DNA of 64,000 bases from the NCBI RefSeq assembly GCF_006716425.1, contig NZ_VFOZ01000001.1:2294001-2358000 (forward strand). The letters are read 5' to 3'. The number at the start of each line of letters is the position of its first letter. Within the stretch, counting starts at the first letter, position 1. A model generated the notes under the pieces. That model did no database searches and was not told the origin of the DNA. It saw nothing but the letters and a program-made list of their open reading frames with translations. Both the position numbers and the translations under genes were made by a program. This stretch comes from Actinoallomurus bryophytorum (lineage in GTDB: Bacteria; Actinomycetota; Actinomycetes; Streptosporangiales; Streptosporangiaceae). This document shows positions 33,663-43,048 of this stretch, one piece after another.

Positions 33663-36230
33663 TCACCGCATCTCGATCGGCAGGACGTTGCTCGCCCCGC
33701 GGCCCGTTGTCACCAGCACGTTGTGGGTGCCCGCGCTCCTCGGTGGCATCGTGAAGGTGAGGGCGGTGGCCGTGTTCGCCGTGACGGTGATGGGTCCCGT
33801 CGACGGGCTGCTACCCACGATGACGGCCGTGGCCCTGGCAAGGTTCGTCCCGGTGATGGTGATCGAGTCGCCACCCGCCGGGTTTGCCACCTTGGGATCG
33901 AGTGACGACAGGGCCGGAACATCGGTGGCGATGGCGCCCCGCTGCGTCCACTTGCCCTTCATGAAGTTGGCGGTCGAGTAGTAGAGCATCATGATCTGCC
34001 CCGGGGCGAGAGAGACGGTGCCACCAGGCTCGCAGTCGAGGACGAGCGTTGTCGCGAGTCCGGGTCCTCGGCCGTCGTGAAACGTCAAGGGGTGCTTACC
34101 GATGTTGCATACGGCGATCTCTTGTCCGTCCGCGCCCGCCGGGAACGTTGGAATGGCCTTGATGTCCGCCGGCCCGTCCAGCGTACTGAGATCCTGCTCC
34201 AGATTCAGATTCCGCCTGGGGATCGGAATAGGCGTCGTATAAGGGCTCGCACCTATGCGAGCGGCCGCCCCCGCGCTCGGCAGCTTGAGAGTACCGACGT
34301 TGGTGAAGTCTCTTCCCTGCGTCGCCGGTACGTCGATCTTCGTGGTCGACCCGAGGGGATGGAGACCGACCCCACCTGCCGGTGACGGAAAGTCGGAGTT
34401 GGGATAGTCGGCCAGGAGTCCGATGATGCCGGAGTTGTTGCTGACGAGGTCACTGACGACCAAGCGACGGTGGTCGGGCTGCGCCAGCCACATGGGCTGA
34501 TCGATCGTGATCCCTCTGGCCTGCGCGAGAAAGATGCATCCCCCGTAGAAGGTGCTCTCGAAGTAGGGGTTCGAGATCCGCGTGCTGAAGGAGACGGTGG
34601 AACCCCCGTTGAGGGTTCCGATCACGATGCCGGCGAATCCACACCTGAAGAATTCCTGGTGCTCGAGCAGAGGACCGTACAGGCCGCGGCACACGACCCC
34701 GGATCCCGCGCACGAGGTGAAGTTTCCGGTGTCCATGCGCGCCCGGTTGTTGTCATTGTGGGTCTCTTCGCTCCAGCCATCGCCGACTCCGATGGCGAAG
34801 GGCTGACCACTGAGGTTCAGCGACGGCTTGATGAATGAGTGGACCTCGATCGTCCTGTCGTCGACGATCTTGGCGATCTCGAGCCGCTGGAGCGTGGAGT
34901 CATCGGCGGCTCCGATGACGATGAAGTCTCCCCCTCGGGCCGGAATCGACGTGAACCTGGTTCCGGATCCGCTGATCGTCAGGCTGCCGGACGTACAGGA
35001 CACGGTGCCCTCGACCGGTGTGATGGCTCTCAGGGTGCCGTATCGCGAGGCGACTGAAGCCGAGCAGTACATCGTCCCGCAGGTCGAGGCGCTGAGCTCG
35101 CGTGCGTAGACACCGTCGTTGATCGCGGCCTTTCCCTCGTCGTTCGTGCGCGCGACGCGATAGCCGTCCTTGAGCGCGTTCACGACGTGCACATCGTCGA
35201 GATGCAGTTTCCCGGCGCCTTGGAGGTAGAGCCCGTGGTCCGCCCTGGCTCCGCATTGGAAGCGGAGGCCCTTGATGGTGACGTTCCCGGCATGGACCGA
35301 GAGGATCGACCGCATTCCGGCACCTGCCGTGAGCTGGGTGCCGCCGTGGACGTTCTGCTCCGCTCCCTCCCCACGGATCGACAGTCCGTGATCGGTGAAG
35401 GTGTTGTAGGTCTCGAGCCTGATCTCTCGGGTCGTCCTGAAGTTCCCGCCGGGGAGGTAGACCCTGGCCTTGAGCGTCCTCGCCACGCGAATCGTCGCGA
35501 CGAGGGATTCTGTGTCGTCCTCGACGCCGTCACCGATCGCGCCGAACCACTTGACGTTGAGCTCTGTGTCATCGCGGCGCCGCACCCAGCGCCCCTCGGG
35601 ATGGGCGCCGGGAACCGGGGCCGGTGAGGGATTGGACGGGAACGACAGTCCGCCGTCTCCGACCGAGCCCCCGTCCGAGTACGAGCCGGTGGGCGCGAGA
35701 GCGAGGGTGAACGTCGTCGGTGACAACGTGCCGATGGGCAGGTAACCACCGTCCAACGAGAAACCCCCGGCACCGGTGACCCGCTCTATGATCGCCCGGC
35801 CTCCGGGCGAAAGCCGATGCGCCGCGGAGGTCGTCACCGTGACACTCGTCGCCGTTCCGCCCGACGTGTACGCGGCGTTGCCGAGGGACCCGAGCAGCAC
35901 GCAGGTGTCCGCACTGAGCCTCTCGACCAGCCACACACCGTTCGCGTTGGTGTTCCCGCCGACGCCTTGTACGAGGACGGCCTGGCCGTCCACGAAGGAA
36001 TGCGCGACCGCGGTGATCACGATCGGCGAGGGAGCGGTGGTGTTGTAAGTGGCGCCCGTGACACGGGCTGAGCTGACCGTCGCGTTGGTGATCCGCGTGG
36101 TGTCGAAGAAGAACGTTCCCCCTCCGCCATCGTGGCTCACCGTATGACCGGCGACTTCGACGACGTCGCCGGCGGACGGCGAAAGAACGGCTTGCATCGC
36201 GGCGATGGTCCCTGCGCTCGAAATACTCAT
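33663..36230 (-). CDS. Beta-helix (pectate-lyase-3-like) protein with tail-spike-like repeats and C-terminal IPT/TIG domain
   Basis: 855 residues. Residues about 45-190 contain two or three short repeats of the FCCH-like kind found in phage tail proteins (PIVITAVAHSFVDGQAVLVQ, NTNANGVWLVERL; VTVTTSAAHRLSPGGRAIIE). Residues about 225-600 are a right-handed beta-helix of the Pectate_lyase_3 type (WFGAIGDGVEDDTESLVATI, VYLPGGNFRTTREI, NVTIKGLRFQCGARADHGLY). The end (about 770-855) is an IPT/TIG beta-sandwich (DPKVANPAGGDSITITGTNL). No signal peptide is visible, odd for a carbohydrate-active protein. GGAGGG precedes ATG 36230. Confidence 0.78.
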   Translation of the reverse strand: MSISSAGTIAAMQAVLSPSAGDVVEVAGHTVSHDGGGGTFFFDTTRITNATVSSARVTGATYNTTAPSPIVITAVAHSFVDGQAVLVQGVGGNTNANGVWLVERLSADTCVLLGSLGNAAYTSGGTATSVTVTTSAAHRLSPGGRAIIERVTGAGGFSLDGGYLPIGTLSPTTFTLALAPTGSYSDGGSVGDGGLSFPSNPSPAPVPGAHPEGRWVRRRDDTELNVKWFGAIGDGVEDDTESLVATIRVARTLKARVYLPGGNFRTTREIRLETYNTFTDHGLSIRGEGAEQNVHGGTQLTAGAGMRSILSVHAGNVTIKGLRFQCGARADHGLYLQGAGKLHLDDVHVVNALKDGYRVARTNDEGKAAINDGVYARELSASTCGTMYCSASVASRYGTLRAITPVEGTVSCTSGSLTISGSGTRFTSIPARGGDFIVIGAADDSTLQRLEIAKIVDDRTIEVHSFIKPSLNLSGQPFAIGVGDGWSEETHNDNNRARMDTGNFTSCAGSGVVCRGLYGPLLEHQEFFRCGFAGIVIGTLNGGSTVSFSTRISNPYFESTFYGGCIFLAQARGITIDQPMWLAQPDHRRLVVSDLVSNNSGIIGLLADYPNSDFPSPAGGVGLHPLGSTTKIDVPATQGRDFTNVGTLKLPSAGAAARIGASPYTTPIPIPRRNLNLEQDLSTLDGPADIKAIPTFPAGADGQEIAVCNIGKHPLTFHDGRGPGLATTLVLDCEPGGTVSLAPGQIMMLYYSTANFMKGKWTQRGAIATDVPALSSLDPKVANPAGGDSITITGTNLARATAVIVGSSPSTGPITVTANTATALTFTMPPRSAGTHNVLVTTGRGASNVLPIEMR

Positions 36231-36364
36231 GACGCATCCCTCCGGGCCTACTGCTTTCGCAATACGCGTATGGGTCGGTACGTCGAGAGTTGCCCGCGCA
36301 GGCCTTTCGGGGATCCGTGGTAGCATTGAAGCCCGCCACTGGTCGTGGCGACGAACCCCGGTGT

Positions 36365-39337
36365 CTATTTCCCGGGAGGATGCTCTCTCCGCTGTTCACC
36401 GAGCAGATGCGCGGCGAGCTCGGTGCGGTTGTTGAGGCCCAGTTTGGTGAGGGTGTTGCGTACGTGGCTCTCGATGGTGCGTTCACTCAGGACAAGGCGC
36501 TCAGCGATCTGCCGGTTCGACAGCGCCTTCGCGACGAGGGCGGCTACTTCGCGTTCGCGGGTCGTCAGCGGGTCGTCGGCGCGGCGCCGGGTCTCGATGT
36601 CGATGAGCGACCGGTGGGCCCGAGCGAGCGGTCCGGGCAGATCGAGCCGTCGCGCCTCGGCAGCGGCCCGGGTCGCGAGCCCGGCCGCCTCGGCGTGATC
36701 TCCGGGGCCGGCGCGGCGTCGTAGTACGTCGGCGAGGGTGAGCCAGGTGTGGGTGAGCCAGGGGCGGGCGTCGAGACGCAGGTTGACGTCGACCGCGGTT
36801 CGCAGGGCATCGATCGCTTCGTCGAGCCGGCCCATGATGGCGGCCATCCGGCCGACGCCCCGGGCGCAGGAGCCGAAGGAAAAGGTGATGGAGTCGCCGG
36901 GCAGACCGGCGGTGGCGGCCCAAGGGAGCCAGTCGGCGTGCGCCCAGGCCGCCGCCTCGCTGTCGTCGAACGCCTCGACGAGCTCGGTCAACAGCTGAAG
37001 CATCACCATCCCTCGTACTTCGGATATCGGCTCGCGCAGCAGCAGGCGCAGGTGTTCGTACTCGGCGAAGGCCTCGTCGGTCTCGCCGGTGAGGTACAGG
37101 CACAGGGCATGGGTGGCCCCGACGACAGGGATCCGCACGATCGGCGCCAGCGATGCCGGGTAGCCCTCGGGAATCTCACGCGGGTCGCCGCGCATGAGCG
37201 CGAGAACCGTCGCGAAGCACCCCGAGACGGAAACCGCGAAGGGGTCACCCATTCGGGTGGCGACCTGCCTCGCCTCCAGCGAATGGGAACGGGCCGAGTC
37301 GAACCGGCCGCCCAACGCCGCCCGCGCCGCCAGTACGCGTAAGTGGTACCAGTGCGCATGGGGATGGTAAAGGGCGGCCCGGAGCTCACCGAGGCGGGCG
37401 ACTTCGTCATCGACGGCGGACAGGTTCGCCAGCTGGTAGGCCGCGTCGAGGCGCCACGTGTGGCCGAGAACCGTGATCATGCATTCTGCGGGAGACATGC
37501 CGGCGCTGATGGCCAGGTCGCCCAACCTCAGACGTTCGTTCACGTCCTCCGGCCGGCCGAGAGTTCCGACCCGGGCCCGTACGGCATCGACCAACGCGGT
37601 CCGGTCACCGCACGCCTCGGCCAGTCGCAGTGCCTCGGCCGATGCCGACGCCCCGTCGGCCGACCGGATGGACTCGGCCTCCAGACACGCCTTACGGGCG
37701 AGCAGGCGGGCGCGGGCGACGACCGATGAGATGACGCCGCCGTCACGATCGGCGCCTGTTACGTCCCCCGCCGCTTCCAGGGCGGACAACGCGCGGTCGC
37801 ACAACGCGGCCGTCCTGATGGCGGCCGCCGGGTCGGCGACTCCGCGGAGGACCAGCGCGGCCGCGATCAGCAGATCGGGACGTCCAGCGGCATCGGCGGC
37901 ATCGGCCGCGTCCCAGCAGTGGCCGGTGCACTCCGGGATTCTGCTGGCGACGTATTCGGCGGTCGCGAGTTCGATGAGCAGTTCCGCCCGCTCGACGTGC
38001 CCTGCTCCTCCGGTGCGGTCCAGCGTCTCCAGGGCCTGGCCGAGCAGCGAGGCCGCCTCCTCGGGCGACAGAGCCGACAGCGCGTACGCGGCGGCGGCCC
38101 GTGTCCATCTCACTGTGGCGCGCAACGCCTTCGTGTCGTTGTCGTCCTCGGTGGCACGCTGCCAGTGAGCCGCGATGCGGGCGGCGTGGGCGGGGTCCGC
38201 GCCGACACGCCGTTCTAGTGCCAAGGCCGCACGCCGGTGCAGCGTGGCGGCGACTCTGGCCGACTCCGCGACGACGCCCTCCCGGACCAGGGCGTGGGTG
38301 AAGCGGTACCGCGGCGGCGCGTCGCCGGTGACGGTCAGCAGGCCGGCCTGGGCGAGCGCGGCGAGATGCCCGGCCACCGCCGCGGGGAAAAGGTCGGTGA
38401 CGTCGGCGAGCAGCCCGAGGTCGATGCCCTCGCCGAGTGCCGCGGCGGCGGCCACCGTCTCCCGCGCCTCGGGATCGAGCCCGGCGAGCATTCCCGCGAC
38501 GATCAGGCGAAGGTCCGCCGGTGGCAGCGTGGGAAGCCGTCCACGAGAGTCCCGTGCCGCGTCGGTCTTCCGTAGCAGCCGCGCCATCGCGGATACCAGC
38601 AGCGGCAGTCCGCCGGTGCGTTGGTGCACCAGCGAGGCGAGGGCGACACCGCCCGGTACGGCCGTCAGATACCGCGCGACCTGCGACACCGCGAACGGCG
38701 TTAGTGCGACGCCACTCGCGGCGCCACTGTGGGCCAGGTCGACGAGTGTCCTGACGAAGTCGGTGGCCTGCCGGGTGGCGGCGTCACGGTGCGTCGCGAT
38801 GACCAGAAGCCACGAATGCGCGGCCTCGATCGCGACCTGGCGGAGCAGGGCCAGTGATACCTCGTCGGCGTCATGGAGATCCTCGATCACAACGACGAGC
38901 CCTTGGAAGTCCTCCGCGGCCGCGAGCAGGGCGTCGGTGAGACCGGCCAGCAGCCGGAAGCGTTCCCCCGCCGACTCGCTCGCGTCCATCGCGGTCACGC
39001 CGGTGGCCGTCCCGGTCAACTCGGTAGGGAGCAGGTCGGCGCGGATCCGCCGGAGGATACGCAGCCACGGCCACAAGGGGGGAGCACCGTCATCGGCCAC
39101 ACAGCGACCCCGCACCACACCCGGCGCGTCGGCGACGGCCTCTTCTACCAACCGCGACTTGCCGATCCCCGCCGGACCGGACACCAGAATGATCCCGCCC
39201 CGGCCCTCGCGCACTGCCGCGATCTTCCCGCGTAACACGGTCATCTCGTGCTCACGCCCGACGAACATGTCTGGACTGCCGACGATGTCCACCTTCCAAG
39301 TCTGACAGAAAAGGCGTACGGCGTCGCCGTCATGCAA
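36365..39337 (-). CDS. Large LuxR-family (LAL) regulator with AAA ATPase domain
   Basis: About 990 residues. An N-terminal AAA module follows MFVGREHEM: Walker A GPAGIGKS and a Walker B-like VVIEDLHDADE. Helical TPR-like repeats fill the middle, and a C-terminal LuxR HTH ends the protein (DPLTTREREVAALVAKALSN, RQIAERLVLSERTIESHVRN). LAL proteins are ATP-dependent activators of sugar or secondary-metabolite genes. The start is uncertain: ATG 39337, GTG 39292 or ATG 39268. It sits between the beta-helix gene downstream on the same strand and the divergent beta-propeller gene, which are plausible targets. Confidence 0.9.
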   Translation of the reverse strand: MHDGDAVRLFCQTWKVDIVGSPDMFVGREHEMTVLRGKIAAVREGRGGIILVSGPAGIGKSRLVEEAVADAPGVVRGRCVADDGAPPLWPWLRILRRIRADLLPTELTGTATGVTAMDASESAGERFRLLAGLTDALLAAAEDFQGLVVVIEDLHDADEVSLALLRQVAIEAAHSWLLVIATHRDAATRQATDFVRTLVDLAHSGAASGVALTPFAVSQVARYLTAVPGGVALASLVHQRTGGLPLLVSAMARLLRKTDAARDSRGRLPTLPPADLRLIVAGMLAGLDPEARETVAAAAALGEGIDLGLLADVTDLFPAAVAGHLAALAQAGLLTVTGDAPPRYRFTHALVREGVVAESARVAATLHRRAALALERRVGADPAHAARIAAHWQRATEDDNDTKALRATVRWTRAAAAYALSALSPEEAASLLGQALETLDRTGGAGHVERAELLIELATAEYVASRIPECTGHCWDAADAADAAGRPDLLIAAALVLRGVADPAAAIRTAALCDRALSALEAAGDVTGADRDGGVISSVVARARLLARKACLEAESIRSADGASASAEALRLAEACGDRTALVDAVRARVGTLGRPEDVNERLRLGDLAISAGMSPAECMITVLGHTWRLDAAYQLANLSAVDDEVARLGELRAALYHPHAHWYHLRVLAARAALGGRFDSARSHSLEARQVATRMGDPFAVSVSGCFATVLALMRGDPREIPEGYPASLAPIVRIPVVGATHALCLYLTGETDEAFAEYEHLRLLLREPISEVRGMVMLQLLTELVEAFDDSEAAAWAHADWLPWAATAGLPGDSITFSFGSCARGVGRMAAIMGRLDEAIDALRTAVDVNLRLDARPWLTHTWLTLADVLRRRAGPGDHAEAAGLATRAAAEARRLDLPGPLARAHRSLIDIETRRRADDPLTTREREVAALVAKALSNRQIAERLVLSERTIESHVRNTLTKLGLNNRTELAAHLLGEQRREHPPGK

Positions 39338-39488
39338 CCGGGATCCGCCTCAGTACCCACTTTCAGTACTCGCACTGATCACGGCGCCGTCCGCAGGAGT
39401 GAAGCTGGGGACATCGACGCCTTGGCGGTGGGTGAATCCCTTACCTACGCCAGAGAAAAAGGCGCCAAGAATGGAGTGATGAGATCCG

Positions 39489-40640
39489 ATGGAACGAATC
39501 TGGACGCAGAAGTATGTCATTGACGTGACCAGCACGAGCGGCTCGTACACGGTTTCGTTGCCGCAACTGCAAGATGTCGCTCTCCGCGAGGACGGAAACG
39601 TTCCGGGCGGCTATCCGGCGGTCTGGCTGGCCGCCAAGAATGGCACGCTCTGGCAGCACGGCGTCGGCATGCCTCCTTCCAGCGCGGGTCAACAGCCCAG
39701 CCCAGGGGGCATCGCCCGGGTCGCCGTGGCTCTCAACGACACATTGTGGGCTGTGACGGCGCACGGCGTGCTCTGGTGCCGGCTGGCGGATGGGTCGTGG
39801 CACCAGGTGCCGCCCACTTCGGACAACAAACCGTTGAGGGAGGTCACGGTACACAGAGGAACTGTCTGGGTCGTGGCCGAGGGTTCACGGATGTGGCGGA
39901 CGAGGGATGGCAAGACGTTCGAGTACCAGGCTGTCCTCGCCTCCTTCGCACGCCTTTCCGGCCGCAACAATGGAGAGATGTGGGGCACAACGACCGATGG
40001 CTGGCTCTGGCACCAGGACACCAACGGCGTCTGGTGGAATGCTGAGGGCGGAAAGGACCAATTCTGGGTCGATGTATCGGTCAGTTATGAAGGAACCGTC
40101 TGGCTGGTCGCCGGCGACGGGACCGTGTGGACGACGACAGACGGAACAGCGTTCCTGAAGCGGCCCGGCGAAGGGTTCAGCCGAATCGCGGCCGGCCGGT
40201 ACGACGTGGTGTGGGCGGTCAAGGCGGACGGCACTTTGTGGCTTTGGCAGCAAAAGCCCGCAGTCCCTCCCCCGCCGCCTCCACCACCACCGCCACCACC
40301 GGCCCAAACACCGCCGCCTCCGGCCCCGTCGGAGCCCAGGCCCCAGATCAGCGTGTCGACGACCGGTTCCGGGCAGAGCAGCGTGTTCCACGTGAAGGGG
40401 TCGCGCTTTGTCCCACGAGAGGGTGGACAGGTCACGATCCGCGGCGCACGAATCGGCGACGGGCAGGTCTTCAACTACTACTGGACAACCCAGTCATCAG
40501 GTGGCGCGATCACCGCCGATCTGGGAATTCCTTGTGTGCCCGGCATCCAGATCAGCTTCTCGGCCAATGACGGCCGGCCCGACTCGACCGATCACACTGA
40601 CCGTTTCTGGAGCAACACGGTCACTGTCTCCTGTCCTTGA
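39489..40640 (+). CDS. Tectonin-type beta-propeller protein with polyproline linker
   Basis: 383 residues. Six blocks of the W...G-x-(L/V)-W kind (GTLWQHGVG, DTLWAVTAHGVLWC, GTVWVVAEGSRMWR, GEMWGTTTDGWLWH, GTVWLVAGDGTVWT, VVWAVKADGTLWLW) form a tectonin/tachylectin-2-like propeller across residues about 45-255. A run of 12 prolines and further P/A residues (about 260-285) leads to a C-terminal beta-sandwich-like domain (about 295-383) ending in NTVTVSCP. No signal peptide. Such propellers bind glycans. Its stop overlaps the SDR gene end by 20 bp. Confidence 0.8.
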   Translation: MERIWTQKYVIDVTSTSGSYTVSLPQLQDVALREDGNVPGGYPAVWLAAKNGTLWQHGVGMPPSSAGQQPSPGGIARVAVALNDTLWAVTAHGVLWCRLADGSWHQVPPTSDNKPLREVTVHRGTVWVVAEGSRMWRTRDGKTFEYQAVLASFARLSGRNNGEMWGTTTDGWLWHQDTNGVWWNAEGGKDQFWVDVSVSYEGTVWLVAGDGTVWTTTDGTAFLKRPGEGFSRIAAGRYDVVWAVKADGTLWLWQQKPAVPPPPPPPPPPPPAQTPPPPAPSEPRPQISVSTTGSGQSSVFHVKGSRFVPREGGQVTIRGARIGDGQVFNYYWTTQSSGGAITADLGIPCVPGIQISFSANDGRPDSTDHTDRFWSNTVTVSCP

Positions 40641-41550
40641 GCACCGTGATCGAGTTCTGCCAGTCGACCCGTTCGGCGGTGACCGGGGCAAGCGGGGCCA
40701 CCTTCCCGACGAGTTCGGTGGTCGCATCCCACAGCCGGGCGGCCATGTCCTGGTCGAGGCCGATCTCGCCCTGCCGGCGAAGGGCCGGGTGGCCCCTGAG
40801 GCCGCCCAGCCCGTCGGGCCCGACGTAGGAGTTGCCAGGGACGTCCTGGGTGGCGGCGTAGAGCACGGACAGCGCCCCGCGCTCGGCGTCGTTGGTGAGG
40901 AACGTGAATCGGTTGATGACGTTCGACCGCGAATGGGCGGCCAGAGAGGTCCGGGCGATGCCCGGGCTGGCGAGCACCGAGCGGACCGGACTGCCGGCGG
41001 CGGTCAGGCGGCGCTGTAGTTCCAGGGAGAACAGGACGACGGCCAGTTTCGACGCCTGGTAGGCGCTCATCCCGTTGTACTCGCGGGTGCGCCAGTCGAG
41101 GTCGGCCACGTCGATCTTGCCCTGGCGGTGCAGCTGGCTGGTGACGTGCACCACGCGATCGGTGACGCGCTCGAGCAGCAGGTTGGTCAGCACGAACGGA
41201 CCGGTGTAGTTGGTGGTCGTCTGCAGATCGAGACCGTCCGCGGTACGTGTGCCGGGGATGTCCATCACACCGGCGTTGTTGATCAAGATATCGAGGTCGC
41301 CCCGCCAGGAGTCGGCGAAGGCTCGCACCGAGGTGAGGTCTGCCACGTCGAGCGACCGGATGTCGAACGCGCCGGGCAGGCCGGCGACGGCGCGGCGAGC
41401 CTTGCCGGCGTCGCGTACACCCAGCACGACGTGGGCTCCGGCGCGTGCGAGCTCGCGCGCCGTGATCAGGCCGAGGCCACGGCCGGCGCCAGTGATCACC
41501 ACCGTACGGCCGTTCAGGTCCGGAAGGTCTTTCCCTGTCCATCTGGTCAT
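40621..41550 (-). CDS. Short-chain dehydrogenase/reductase (retinol-dehydrogenase-like)
   Basis: 309 residues. TVVITGAGRGLGLITARELA, NNAGVMD, and the catalytic Tyr/Lys in YQASK are in place, as in the RDH/WW-oxidoreductase-like atypically long SDRs of actinomycetes (LDIRSLDVADLTSVRAFAD). Divergent from the MmyB-type regulator at 41687 with a shared operator-like repeat, mirroring the pair at 24647/25456. Confidence 0.92.
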   Translation of the reverse strand: MTRWTGKDLPDLNGRTVVITGAGRGLGLITARELARAGAHVVLGVRDAGKARRAVAGLPGAFDIRSLDVADLTSVRAFADSWRGDLDILINNAGVMDIPGTRTADGLDLQTTTNYTGPFVLTNLLLERVTDRVVHVTSQLHRQGKIDVADLDWRTREYNGMSAYQASKLAVVLFSLELQRRLTAAGSPVRSVLASPGIARTSLAAHSRSNVINRFTFLTNDAERGALSVLYAATQDVPGNSYVGPDGLGGLRGHPALRRQGEIGLDQDMAARLWDATTELVGKVAPLAPVTAERVDWQNSITVLKDRRQ

Positions 41551-41637
41551 GCGACTTGGCTCCGTTGTCGTGGTTCGAGGCGACCGGTGATCGCCTCGCC
41601 AGTCAACGGGCCGGGCAACGGTGGAGGAAGGACACGC

Positions 41638-41664
41638 TTAGCCACTGAATGACAGGTCGTGGCT
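41638..41664. promoter_or_regulatory. Inverted repeat between SDR and MmyB-type regulator (pair 2)
   Basis: AGCCAC (41640-41645) and GTGGCT (41659-41664), preceded by TT to give TTAG, with GTCGT before the right arm. The arrangement parallels the 25386-25414 repeat. Confidence 0.5.
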
Positions 41665-41686
41665 GAATCACGCCGAATGACCAACC

Positions 41687-42547
41687 ATGAGGACCATGGA
41701 CCGTACCTTCGACCGCTCGTCCCTCGGCGCCTTCCTGCGCACTCGGCGTGCGGCGCTGCAACCGGAGGACGTCGGGCTGCGCAGAGGGCAGCGCCGTCGC
41801 GCTCCAGGCCTGCGGCGCGAGGAGGTGGCGGAGCTGTGCAGCATGTCCGCGGACTACTTCGCCCGGCTGGAGCGAGGCGACGGGCCACAACCGTCGGAGC
41901 ACATGGTCGCGGCCATCGCCCGCGGCCTGCGGCTGACTCCGGACGAGCGCGATCACCTGTTCCTGCTCGCCGGCTACCGCACCGCCCACCGCGATCTGCG
42001 GGCTCAGCACGTGAGCCCTGGACTGATGCGCGTCATGGACGGCCTGGCCGGCACCACCGCGCAGGTCATGGGCCCACTGGGCGAGACGTTGGTGCAGACA
42101 CCGGCGGCGGTGGCGCTGCTCGGCGACCAGACGCGGTGCGCCGGCAACGCGCGCAGCGCACCGTATCGCTGGTTCACCGATCCGGCCGCCCGCGAGCGGT
42201 ACCACCCCGAGGATCACGGCGAGAACAGCCGGGTCAACGTCGCGCAGCTCCGCGACGCCGTCACCCGGGACGGGCCCGGCTCCCGCGCGGCGGACCTCGC
42301 CGGCATCCTGCGGAACACCAGCGACGAATTCGCCCGCCTGTGGGAGCGCCACGAGGTCGGCCTTCGGTGGAGCGACACCAAACGGTTCGTTCATCCCCAG
42401 GTCGGACGGCTGGACCTCTACTGCCAGCTCCTGCTCGAGCCGGACCAGGGACAGTCGCTGCTCATCTTCACCGCCACCCCGGGCACGGAAAGCCACGAGA
42501 AACTCGCCCTGCTCATGGTGCTGGGTGCCGACCAGTTCGCAGAGTGA
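41687..42547 (+). CDS. XRE-family regulator with MmyB-type ligand-binding domain
   Basis: 286 residues. HTH with APGLRREEVAELCSMSADYF and ARLERGDGPQPSEHMVAAIA; MmyB domain with GETLVQTPAAVALLGDQTRC and the terminal TPGTESHEKLALLMVLGADQ. A second in-frame ATG at 41696 follows GAGGACC and may be the true start. It probably controls the divergent SDR. Paralogous to 25456. Confidence 0.92.
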   Translation: MRTMDRTFDRSSLGAFLRTRRAALQPEDVGLRRGQRRRAPGLRREEVAELCSMSADYFARLERGDGPQPSEHMVAAIARGLRLTPDERDHLFLLAGYRTAHRDLRAQHVSPGLMRVMDGLAGTTAQVMGPLGETLVQTPAAVALLGDQTRCAGNARSAPYRWFTDPAARERYHPEDHGENSRVNVAQLRDAVTRDGPGSRAADLAGILRNTSDEFARLWERHEVGLRWSDTKRFVHPQVGRLDLYCQLLLEPDQGQSLLIFTATPGTESHEKLALLMVLGADQFAE

Positions 42548-42629
42548 TGTCCCGTTGGTGGCCGACGCCCCGGTTCGGCCGCCGGCGCGTAGCCTCTGCA
42601 CATGCGGATCGTGCGCTGGGAGGGGTTCG

Positions 42630-43007
42630 GTGGCTGACGCCGACGATGTACGCCGGTTGGCGCTGGCTCTGCCTCATGTGGCGGAGATCGACAGTGACGG
42701 TTTTGACTTCCGGGTGGCCGACAAGGGGTTCGTCTGGTCCTATCCCGAGCGCACGCCGGGGAAGCCGCGTCTGATCCGGATCGATATCGCGGTGCTTTTC
42801 GTCGGCGACGAGGCCGAGAAGCAGGCTCTCCTCCTCGGCGAGCCCGACGTCTTCTTCACCACGTCCGGTTACGACGGCTTTCCCCTGGTGATGGTCCGCC
42901 TGGCGGAGGTGACGGTCGACCGCCTGAGGGAGCTCGTGACCGACGCATGGCGGATGCGCGCGCCGGACACACTCGCCGGTGACCTTGACGAGGTCGCCGA
43001 GGCCTGA
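42630..43007 (+). CDS. MmcQ/YjbR family protein
   Basis: 125 residues of the MmcQ/YjbR fold (CyaY-like DNA-binding class): VRRLALALPHVAEIDSDGFD, DKGFVWSYPER, LGEPDVFFTTSGYDGFPLVM, and DRLRELVTDAWRMRAP. GTG 42630 with GGGAGGGG upstream is the start. These small proteins are predicted to bind DNA; their function is not established. Confidence 0.85.
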   Translation: MADADDVRRLALALPHVAEIDSDGFDFRVADKGFVWSYPERTPGKPRLIRIDIAVLFVGDEAEKQALLLGEPDVFFTTSGYDGFPLVMVRLAEVTVDRLRELVTDAWRMRAPDTLAGDLDEVAEA

Positions 43008-43048
43008 ACGAAGCGCGGGATACCCGGTCGCCATGGCACGATCGACCG

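Noticed and set aside
33663-36230. A prophage, based on the tail-spike-like protein
   Set aside because: No other phage structural, packaging or lysis genes are nearby, so a prophage is not supported.
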